From an uncultured Lachnospiraceae bacterium (GTDB lineage Bacteria > Bacillota > Clostridia > Lachnospirales > Lachnospiraceae): a stretch of 5,093 bases of DNA. The stretch spans positions 1 to 5,093 of the forward strand of contig CALZPS010000135.1 in NCBI GenBank assembly GCA_945827765.1, given 5' to 3'. The notes beneath the pieces are model-generated. The model searched no databases. It was given only the letters and a program-made list of their open reading frames with translations, and was not told where the DNA came from. Position numbers and translations under genes: made by a program. Positions 1-5,093 of the stretch are shown one piece after another. Within the stretch, counting starts at the first letter, position 1, and each line of letters starts with the position of its first letter.

Positions 1-37
1 GCTCAGCCATGTATTCCTGATTGTCACATGGCTGAGC
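1..37. terminator. Perfect 12-bp inverted repeat, possible terminator
   Basis: Positions 1-12 (GCTCAGCCATGT) are exactly complementary to 26-37, with a 13-nt loop between them. The hairpin lies 23 nt past the stop codon of the minus-strand gene at 61-258, where a terminator would be expected. The U-tract on that strand would fall outside the window, so it cannot be confirmed. On the plus strand the following bases (TGTTATCAAATATT) are not a convincing U-tract. It could be a bidirectional terminator between convergent genes, or a dispersed palindrome. The repeat is certain; the terminator role is inferred. Confidence 0.45.
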
Positions 38-60
38 TGTTATCAAATATTGTCTGCGGG

Positions 61-258
61 TTATTCCGTTTTGTCAGGTGTTGTTTCTGCCAGTGCATAA
101 ATCTGAAGAAAATGTTCCCGATCTTCTCTGCTCATACTGACAAAGTCTGTAAAATCCACATCGACCAGGTACATGGGCTGATTACAGCAGATGGCACGCG
201 CCTGGTTGTTGGTATAGTGGTACTTTTTGCAATATATGCAATAATATACATGCATCAT
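61..258 (-). CDS. Small zinc-ribbon-like protein of unknown function (65 aa)
   Basis: The function is not recognised. The chosen start is the first of two tandem ATG codons (MMHVYYCIYC...). It has a strong site, GGAAGGGAGAG, about 7 nt upstream and an extended -10 promoter just before that. A longer reading to 354 would run through this promoter and has no ribosome site, so it was dropped. Cys7-x2-Cys10 and Cys24-Cys25 form a compact pattern that could bind one zinc ion. The rest (LVDVDFTDFVSMSREDREHFLQIYAL) is acidic and probably helical at the end. There is no signal peptide or membrane segment, so it is likely cytoplasmic. It is transcribed divergently from carAB, and nothing in the sequence ties it to carbamoyl phosphate. 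Coding is supported by the promoter, ribosome site and protein-like composition; the zinc binding is inferred. Confidence 0.75.
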   Translation of the reverse strand: MMHVYYCIYCKKYHYTNNQARAICCNQPMYLVDVDFTDFVSMSREDREHFLQIYALAETTPDKTE

Positions 259-286
259 TTGTAATCTCTCCCTTCCTGTTGATTCC

Positions 287-316
287 ATCATAGCACAAAA
301 AGGACAGAAAGTCCAA
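287..316 (-). promoter_or_regulatory. Extended -10 promoter for the small zinc-ribbon-like gene
   Basis: Read on the minus strand, the sequence TGCTATGAT gives a -10 box TATGAT (292 to 287) with the extended TGn element directly before it. A weak -35, TTGGAC (316 to 311), lies 18 bp upstream. Transcription would begin near 280, leaving about 22 nt before the ATG. The spacer contains a small inverted repeat (GGAC-N5-GTCC, 302-314) that could be incidental. The extended -10 carries most of the weight of this call. Confidence 0.55.
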
Positions 317-414
317 CAAAGCGTGTGCAAAAAAGCAAGAAAAGACGTAAGCAATTCTGGACAAACTGTTTCAAAAAACTATGGCCGGCGACAGAAACTG
401 CAAAAAAATAAAGA

Positions 415-442
415 GTTTAGGGGTGAGTTTAGAAGGGTTTAG
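415..442 (+). repeat. Three GTTTAG direct repeats upstream of the carAB -35 box
   Basis: GTTTAG occurs at 415-420, 427-432 and 437-442 within a purine-rich context (GAGTTTAGGGG, GAGTTTAGAAGG, GGGTTTAGAAAAG). The start-to-start spacings are 12 and 10 bp, close to one helical turn. The last copy ends 18 bp before the -35 box, a position suited to an activator or upstream regulator. No regulator is identified, and low sequence complexity could produce this by chance. Confidence 0.4.
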
Positions 443-460
443 AAAAGTTGAAAAAGGGGG

Positions 461-489
461 TTGAAATATAAAACTATATGTAGTATAAT
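461..489 (+). promoter_or_regulatory. Sigma-A-type promoter of carAB
   Basis: TTGAAA (461-466) and a perfect TATAAT (484-489) are separated by exactly 17 bp, the ideal housekeeping-sigma layout. The expected transcription start is an A near 495-497. The transcript would then have a leader of about 135 nt before the carA ATG. No other equally good promoter is visible between here and carA. Confidence 0.82.
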
Positions 490-497
490 CTTAACAA

Positions 498-594
498 TTT
501 GAGCACAAGGAGGCGCTCTTGAAACTGTGGTCAAGAGTGCCTTTGCTATGTCAGCCGCGCTTTGTGTGCGGATTTCAAACAGGAGTTGCTCAAA
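498..594 (+). promoter_or_regulatory. Structured carA 5' leader RNA, possible regulatory element
   Basis: A perfect 8-bp helix pairs TTTGAGCA (498-505) with TGCTCAAA (587-594). It encloses hairpin A, with arms 509-522 and 531-544 (about 14 bp including three G-U pairs, 8-nt loop), and hairpin B, with arms 555-560 and 566-571 (6 bp, 5-nt loop). The closing helix begins about 2 nt after the predicted transcription start, so the fold would sit at the very 5' end of the message. There is no U-tract after either hairpin, so it is not an obvious transcription attenuator. I see no PyrR-binding consensus, T-box sequence or known riboswitch core. The complementarity is directly visible; a regulatory role is inferred, and stabilisation of the 5' end is an alternative. 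Confidence 0.5.
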
Positions 595-605
595 GGCTAC
601 AGTGA
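519..605 (+). CDS. Possible 28-codon leader peptide upstream of carA
   Basis: An AAGGAGG site (507-513) is followed after 5 nt by a TTG codon. It opens a 28-codon frame ending in TGA at 603-605, 26 nt before the carA ATG and in a different frame from it. The predicted peptide begins MKLWSRVPLLCQPRF and ends GVAQRLQ. It contains four Gln and three Arg, the substrate and an end product of the pathway, but without a run of identical codons as in classic attenuators. The ribosome site and TTG lie inside the 5' arm of hairpin A (509-522), so RNA folding and translation would exclude each other. The TTG start and short length make chance a real possibility. The strength of the ribosome site is the main support. 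Confidence 0.35.
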   Translation: MKLWSRVPLLCQPRFVCGFQTGVAQRLQ

Positions 606-613
606 ATCTAGAT

Positions 614-626
614 GAAGGGAAAGGTG
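614..626 (+). promoter_or_regulatory. Ribosome binding site that fixes the carA start
   Basis: The purine-rich GAAGGGAAAGGTG ends 5 nt before the ATG at 632. The in-frame alternatives GTG at 527 and ATG at 548 lack a well-placed site and would add residues with no counterpart in CarA. The downstream ATG is therefore chosen. Confidence 0.75.
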
Positions 627-631
627 AACAG

Positions 632-1702
632 ATGAAAGCATTTCTAATACTGGAAGACGGAACTGTGTTTACGGGGACAAGCATCGGCTCTACCCGTGAT
701 ATGATCAGTGAAATCGTGTTTAATACTTCCATGACAGGCTACTTAGAGGTATTGACAGACCCTTCTTACGCGGGGCAGGCAGTCGTGATGACTTATCCGT
801 TGATTGGCAATTATGGAATCACTCCGGATATGGAATCGAAACAGGCGTGGCCGGACGGTTATATTGTACGTGAACTGTCACGTATGCCGAGTAATTTCCG
901 CAGTGAGGGAACGATTCAGAAGTTCTTAAAAAGTCATGATATTCCGGGAATTGCTGGTATCGATACCCGTGCCCTTACGAAAATTCTTCGTGAGAAGGGT
1001 ACGATGAACGGGATGATTACTACAAATGCCAATTATAATCTGAAAACAATTCTTCCCCAATTGAAAGCATATACAGTCGGTGACGTTGTTTCAAAGGTAA
1101 CGTGTTCGGAAAAGAGCACTCTGGAAGGCGACGGCATGAAAGTGGCGCTTTTGGATTTGGGAGCAAAGAATAATATTGCAAAATCATTGAACAGTCGTGG
1201 CTGTGAAGTTACGATTTATCCGGCTCATACATCTGCAGAGGAGATTATTTCTTCTAATCCGGACGGGATTATGTTGTCAAATGGACCTGGTGACCCGTCG
1301 GTCTGTACATCCATTATCGAAGAAATCAGAAAATTGTACCATACAGATATACCAATATTTGCAATTTGTCTGGGACATCAGTTGATGGCTCTTGCTACAG
1401 GTGCGTCCACGTACAAATTAAAATACGGTCACAGAGGCGGCAATCATCCGGTGAAGGATTTACAGACAAACCGTGTTTATATCTCTTCCCAGAATCATGG
1501 TTATGCGGTGGACACAGACAGTGTGGATGAAACAATAGCGGTGCCGGCATTTGTCAATGTCAATGACGGCACGAACGAGGGACTTTCCTATGTGGGGAAA
1601 AATATTTTTACGGTGCAGTTCCATCCGGAGGCGTGCCCGGGACCGCAGGATTCAGGATATCTGTTTGACCGCTTTATTGAGATGATGGGAGGTGCGAAAT
1701 AA
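632..1702 (+). CDS. carA: Carbamoyl-phosphate synthase small subunit (glutaminase)
   Basis: This subunit hydrolyses glutamine and passes the ammonia through an internal tunnel to CarB (EC 6.3.5.5). The protein has 356 residues, close to the usual 360-380. The N-terminal small-chain domain (about 1-150) opens with MKAFLILEDGTVFTG and contains FNTSMTGYLEVLTDPSY and GIDTRALT. The class I glutamine amidotransferase domain (about 169-352) has SNGPGDPS at 216-223, nucleophile Cys246 in FAICLGHQ, and the His331/Glu333 pair in FHPEACPG. These match Cys269, His353 and Glu355 of the E. coli enzyme, so the triad is intact. GGNHPVKD and SQNHGYAVD are also present. The start at 632 follows a good ribosome site and gives the family N-terminus. 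It is first in a two-gene operon; its stop overlaps the carB start in TAATG. Expression is likely set by the promoter at 461-489 and the leader. Confidence 0.97.
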   Translation: MKAFLILEDGTVFTGTSIGSTRDMISEIVFNTSMTGYLEVLTDPSYAGQAVVMTYPLIGNYGITPDMESKQAWPDGYIVRELSRMPSNFRSEGTIQKFLKSHDIPGIAGIDTRALTKILREKGTMNGMITTNANYNLKTILPQLKAYTVGDVVSKVTCSEKSTLEGDGMKVALLDLGAKNNIAKSLNSRGCEVTIYPAHTSAEEIISSNPDGIMLSNGPGDPSVCTSIIEEIRKLYHTDIPIFAICLGHQLMALATGASTYKLKYGHRGGNHPVKDLQTNRVYISSQNHGYAVDTDSVDETIAVPAFVNVNDGTNEGLSYVGKNIFTVQFHPEACPGPQDSGYLFDRFIEMMGGAK

Positions 1703-4700
1703 TGCCAAGAGACAATAGCATCAAAAAGGTACTGATGATTGGCTCCGGTCCGATTATCATCGGACAGGCGGCGGAGTTTGATTATGCAGGAACACAGGCC
1801 TGCCGCTCACTGAAAGAAGAGGGCGTGGAGGTTGTGCTTTTAAACTCCAATCCGGCCACCATTATGACGGATAAAGATATCGCGGATAAAGTGTATATCG
1901 AGCCACTGACGGTAGAAGTGGTAGAACAGTTGATTTTGAAAGAAAAGCCGGACAGTGTACTGCCGACGCTTGGCGGACAGGCGGGACTGAATCTGGCGAT
2001 GGAGCTGGAAGAACGAGGATTTTTGCGTGAGCACAATGTGCGCCTGATTGGTACTACCGCAGAGACCATCAAAAAGGCAGAGGATCGTCTGATGTTCAAG
2101 GAGACGATGGAAAAAATCGGTGAGCCGATTGCAGCATCTATAGTCGTGGAAAATGTGGAGGACGGACTTGCATTTGCCAATAAAATCGGTTATCCGGTTG
2201 TGCTGCGTCCGGCTTATACATTGGGAGGCAGCGGCGGCGGAATCGCCAACAACTCTCGTCAGATGGTGGAAATTCTGGAAAACGGACTGCGGCTTTCCCG
2301 CGTCGGACAGGTGTTGGTGGAAAGATGTATAGCCGGCTGGAAAGAAATCGAGTACGAAGTGATGCGCGACAGCCGTGGAAACTGTATTACCGTATGTAAT
2401 ATGGAAAATATTGACCCGGTAGGCGTGCATACCGGTGACTCTATCGTTGTAGCTCCGTCTCAGACTCTGGGTGATAAAGAGTATCAGATGCTGCGCACGT
2501 CCGCTCTGAATATTATCAGTGAGCTTGGAATTACCGGAGGATGTAACGTGCAGTATGCACTGCACCCGGATACATTTGAATACTGTGTCATCGAGGTAAA
2601 CCCGCGAGTCAGTCGCTCTTCCGCGCTGGCATCCAAAGCGACCGGATATCCGATTGCCAAGGTGGCAGCCAAGATTGCGCTTGGTTATACATTGGATGAG
2701 ATTAAGAATGCTATCACCCAGAAGACATACGCAAGCTTTGAGCCGATGCTGGATTATTGCGTGGTGAAGATTCCCAGACTTCCGTTCGACAAATTCATCG
2801 GGGCGAAACGTACTTTATCTACGCAGATGAAGGCGACCGGTGAGGTGATGAGTATCTGTGACAATTTTGAGGGTGCCTTGATGAAGGCCATCCGTTCATT
2901 AGAGCAGCATGTGGATTGTCTGATGTCCTATGATTTCTCAAAACTGGATGATGAAGAACTGGAGGAACAGCTCTATATCGCGGACGATATGCGGATTTGG
3001 AGGATTGCAGAAGCCCTGCGCCGCCATATGTCCTATGAGTTGATTCATGATATTACCAGAATTGACAAATGGTTTATCGACAAGATTGCCATTATCACGG
3101 AAATGGAACATAAGCTGCAGACGAAGGAATTGACGCCGCAGCTTCTGAAAGAGGCAAAACGGATTGAATTCCCGGACAATGTGATTGCCAGGCTGACAGG
3201 TAAAAAAGAGTGTGAGATTCATGCTCTGCGCCATGAGTACGGCATTGTAGCAGCTTATAAAATGGTAGATACATGCGCAGCGGAGTTTGCGGCAGAGACA
3301 CCATATTATTATTCTGTTTACGGAAGTGAGAATGAAGCAGTCAGAACTACGGGTCGAAAGAAGGTGTTGGTGCTTGGCTCCGGTCCGATTCGTATCGGAC
3401 AGGGTATCGAGTTTGACTTCTGTTCTGTACATTGTACATGGGCATTTTCCAAAGAAGGCTATGAGACTATCATCGTCAACAACAACCCGGAGACGGTAAG
3501 TACAGACTTTGATATCGCAGATAAATTGTATTTTGAGCCGCTGACACCGGAAGATGTGGAGAGCATCGTGGATATTGAAAAACCGGACGGAGCAGTCGTG
3601 CAGTTTGGCGGACAGACTGCTATCAAGCTGACGGAAAGTCTGATGAAGATGGGTGTGCCGATTCTGGGAACCTCTGCGGAAAATGTGGACAAAGCGGAAG
3701 ACCGTGAACTCTTTGACCGGATCCTGGAAGAATGTGAGATTCCGCGACCGACCGGCGGAACGGTATTTACCGCAGAAGAAGCAAAAGAGGTGGCAAACCG
3801 CCTCGGCTATCCGGTACTTGTAAGACCGTCCTATGTGCTGGGCGGACAAGGCATGCAGATTGCCATCTGCGACAATGATATCGATGAATTTATCGGCATC
3901 ATCAACCGCATTGCGCAGGATCATCCGATTCTGGTAGATAAGTATTTACAAGGTAAGGAAATCGAGGTCGATGCGGTGTGTGACGGGGAAGATATTTTGA
4001 TTCCCGGCATCATGGAACATATCGAACGTGCCGGTATCCATTCCGGGGACAGTATTTCCGTGTATCCTGCGCAGAGTTTATGTGCGTCGGCGAAAGAGAA
4101 AATTGCCGAGTATACGAGAAGGCTGGCGAAGTCACTGCATGTTATAGGTATGATTAATATTCAGTTCATTGTCTGTGGAGACGATGATGTATATGTGATC
4201 GAGGTCAATCCGCGGTCAAGCCGTACCGTGCCGTACATTAGTAAGGTGACGGGTATCCCGATTGTGCCGTTGGCGACGCAGGTCATCATAGGGCATAAGC
4301 TGAAAGAACTCGGCTATACACCGGGACTGCAGCCGGAGGCGGATTATGTGGCGGTCAAGATGCCGGTATTCTCGTTTGAGAAGATTCACGATGCGGACAT
4401 CAGTCTGGGACCGGAGATGAAGTCCACCGGAGAATGCTTAGGCATTGCCGAAACGTTTGATGAGGCATTGTATAAAGCATTTATCGGAGCGGGAATCCGT
4501 CTGCCAAAATTCAAGAATATGATTATGACAGTACGCGACGATGACAAGCCCGAGGCAGTGGAGATCGGACGCAGATTTGCGGAAATCGGATACCGGATTT
4601 TTGCTACACAGGGAACGGCAGATGCCTTGCATGAGGCTGGTGTAAAAGCGATTGCCGTGCGTAAAATTGAGCAGGAATCGCCGAACCTGATGGATTTGAT

Positions 4701-4905
4701 TCTCGGACATGAGATTGACCTGGTTATTGACACTCCGCCGCAGGGGGCGGAACATTCGCATGACGGATTTGTTATCCGCAGAAATGCCATTGAGACCGGA
4801 GTGAACGTGCTGACGGCGATGGATACGGCAAGGGCGCTGATTACCAGTCTGGAAAATACAGATATTAAGAAATTGACGCTGATCGACATCGCGACAGTGA
4901 AATAG
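1702..4905 (+). CDS. carB: Carbamoyl-phosphate synthase large subunit
   Basis: This subunit makes carbamoyl phosphate from bicarbonate, ammonia from CarA and two ATP, feeding pyrimidine and arginine synthesis in the cytoplasm. The 1067 residues match the usual 1060-1075. The two homologous halves are both visible: the carboxyphosphate half (about 1-400) has IGSGPIIIGQAAEFDYAG near 13-30, Arg129, Arg169, Glu215, Gln284, Glu298 and Asn300. An oligomerisation segment follows (about 401-546). The carbamoyl-phosphate half (about 547-927) has LGSGPIRIGQGIEFDF from 558, Arg708, Glu834 and Asn836. The C-terminal MGS-like allosteric domain (about 928-1067) keeps Lys949, Thr969, Thr972 and Lys988, equivalent to E. 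coli UMP/IMP-site residues, but has Asp1010 and Pro1012 where E. coli has Asn1015 and Thr1017. GGAGGT (1688-1693) lies 8 nt before the ATG. The one-base overlap with carA suggests translational coupling and balanced subunit synthesis. No frameshift or truncation is seen. Confidence 0.98.
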   Translation: MPRDNSIKKVLMIGSGPIIIGQAAEFDYAGTQACRSLKEEGVEVVLLNSNPATIMTDKDIADKVYIEPLTVEVVEQLILKEKPDSVLPTLGGQAGLNLAMELEERGFLREHNVRLIGTTAETIKKAEDRLMFKETMEKIGEPIAASIVVENVEDGLAFANKIGYPVVLRPAYTLGGSGGGIANNSRQMVEILENGLRLSRVGQVLVERCIAGWKEIEYEVMRDSRGNCITVCNMENIDPVGVHTGDSIVVAPSQTLGDKEYQMLRTSALNIISELGITGGCNVQYALHPDTFEYCVIEVNPRVSRSSALASKATGYPIAKVAAKIALGYTLDEIKNAITQKTYASFEPMLDYCVVKIPRLPFDKFIGAKRTLSTQMKATGEVMSICDNFEGALMKAIRSLEQHVDCLMSYDFSKLDDEELEEQLYIADDMRIWRIAEALRRHMSYELIHDITRIDKWFIDKIAIITEMEHKLQTKELTPQLLKEAKRIEFPDNVIARLTGKKECEIHALRHEYGIVAAYKMVDTCAAEFAAETPYYYSVYGSENEAVRTTGRKKVLVLGSGPIRIGQGIEFDFCSVHCTWAFSKEGYETIIVNNNPETVSTDFDIADKLYFEPLTPEDVESIVDIEKPDGAVVQFGGQTAIKLTESLMKMGVPILGTSAENVDKAEDRELFDRILEECEIPRPTGGTVFTAEEAKEVANRLGYPVLVRPSYVLGGQGMQIAICDNDIDEFIGIINRIAQDHPILVDKYLQGKEIEVDAVCDGEDILIPGIMEHIERAGIHSGDSISVYPAQSLCASAKEKIAEYTRRLAKSLHVIGMINIQFIVCGDDDVYVIEVNPRSSRTVPYISKVTGIPIVPLATQVIIGHKLKELGYTPGLQPEADYVAVKMPVFSFEKIHDADISLGPEMKSTGECLGIAETFDEALYKAFIGAGIRLPKFKNMIMTVRDDDKPEAVEIGRRFAEIGYRIFATQGTADALHEAGVKAIAVRKIEQESPNLMDLILGHEIDLVIDTPPQGAEHSHDGFVIRRNAIETGVNVLTAMDTARALITSLENTDIKKLTLIDIATVK

Positions 4906-4928
4906 AGAAAGTAAGAACTGAATAAAGG

Positions 4929-4981
4929 AAAGCGGTATTTTGTGAGGATTCTCCGGAATTCTCATAAAATATCGCTTTTTT
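4929..4981 (+). terminator. Intrinsic terminator after carB
   Basis: A near-continuous helix pairs 4929-4951 with 4956-4978 around a TCCG tetraloop. It has 23 pairs, of which three are G-U, and runs into six T (4976-4981). It begins 23 nt after the carB stop. This is a strong rho-independent terminator and marks carAB as a two-gene transcript. The reverse strand has only an interrupted T-rich stretch after the stem, so it probably works mainly in the carB direction. Confidence 0.93.
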
Positions 4982-5045
4982 GTCATATTGGAAACTTCGT
5001 TTTCTATATAACAAAAACTATAAGTTATCATAATAATAAAATGAC

Positions 5046-5067
5046 GTTGGGGTCAAAAGCCCCCAAC
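5046..5067. repeat. GC-rich hairpin in the downstream spacer
   Basis: GTTGGGG (5046-5052) pairs exactly with CCCCAAC (5061-5067) around the 8-nt loop TCAAAAGC. It stands out against the AT-rich surroundings. No T-tract follows on the plus strand (TATGATACC) and none precedes it that would serve the minus strand, so it does not look like a terminator. It may belong to a larger element, continuing with GATACCTACGGATTG and cut off by the window end. A dispersed intergenic repeat is possible but cannot be tested with one copy. Confidence 0.5.
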
Positions 5068-5093
5068 TATGATACCTACGGATTGTTTCGTGC

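Larger units (their letters stand above)
259..631. other. Divergent intergenic region between small gene and carA
   Basis: This 373-base spacer has no conventional gene. From left to right it contains the ribosome site (265-275) and promoter of the minus-strand gene, an A-rich stretch with no recognised signal (about 317-412), three GTTTAG repeats, the carAB promoter, and a structured leader with a possible short leader-peptide ORF. The individual elements are listed separately. Confidence 0.8.

Noticed and set aside
28..264. 78-codon plus-strand ORF opposite the small zinc-ribbon-like gene
   Set aside because: It is antisense to a better-supported gene, has no ribosome site, and its Cys/Ile-rich composition is what the opposite strand would produce.
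302..314. GGAC-N5-GTCC inverted repeat in the minus-strand promoter
   Set aside because: A 4-bp arm is too short to call an operator and is expected by chance.
509..545. Hairpin A as a rho-independent attenuator
   Set aside because: Only three T follow the stem before G and mixed sequence, so termination there is unlikely.
527..631. Longer carA beginning at GTG 527 or ATG 548
   Set aside because: The added residues have no counterpart in CarA, neither codon has a good ribosome site, and this stretch overlaps the structured leader. The ATG at 632 has a proper site and gives the family N-terminus.
1700..1704. TAATG stop-start overlap between carA and carB as an unusual feature
   Set aside because: One-base overlaps of this kind are common in operons whose products form a complex; it is noted with the genes but is not novel.
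1840..3924. Long minus-strand open frames inside carB (241 and 328 codons)
   Set aside because: They lie entirely opposite a full-length catalytic gene, lack promoters and ribosome sites, and show His/Cys/Phe-rich composition typical of antisense shadows.
4988..5024. Possible promoter for a gene to the right (TTGGAA, TATATA or TATAAG boxes)
   Set aside because: No pair of boxes has acceptable spacing and match together; AT-rich DNA readily gives such boxes.
4438..5031. 197-codon minus-strand frame across the carB end and terminator
   Set aside because: It runs through the terminator hairpin and most of it is antisense to the CarB allosteric domain; no initiation signals are seen.

Overview
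The window is an ordinary two-gene carAB operon (glutamine-dependent carbamoyl-phosphate synthetase) from a low- to mid-GC Gram-positive anaerobe. The CarA/CarB wording, the purine-rich Shine-Dalgarno sites, the consensus sigma-A promoter and the AT-rich spacers suggest a Clostridia member, most likely Lachnospiraceae. That placement rests on resemblance only; no phylogenetic marker was compared.

Layout. Positions 1-37 hold a perfect 12-bp inverted repeat at the window edge. A 65-residue protein with a zinc-ribbon-like Cys pattern is encoded on the minus strand (61-258). It has its own extended -10 promoter and fires away from carAB. The divergent spacer (259-631) has no conventional gene. 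It holds three GTTTAG direct repeats (415-442), a near-consensus promoter (TTGAAA-N17-TATAAT, 461-489) and an unusually long carA leader of about 135 nt. carA (632-1702) and carB (1702-4905) overlap by one base (TAATG). A strong intrinsic terminator (4929-4981) closes the operon. The remaining AT-rich tail (4982-5093) carries a GC-rich hairpin (5046-5067) and no gene.

Function. CarA releases ammonia from glutamine. CarB uses two ATP to turn bicarbonate and that ammonia into carbamoyl phosphate, the shared precursor of pyrimidines and arginine. All key catalytic residues that I checked in both subunits are present.

The part not explained by textbook annotation is the carA leader. Starting 2 nt after the predicted transcription start, an 8-bp closing helix (498-505/587-594) encloses two hairpins, giving a three-way-junction layout. 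The same stretch has an AAGGAGG site followed by a 28-codon TTG-initiated ORF (519-605) that is Gln/Arg-rich and ends 26 nt before carA. An alternative 7-bp pairing competes with the closing helix. I do not recognise it as PyrR-binding RNA, a T-box or any riboswitch class I know. It is the best candidate here for an undescribed regulatory element, but the evidence comes from one sequence and no comparison was possible.
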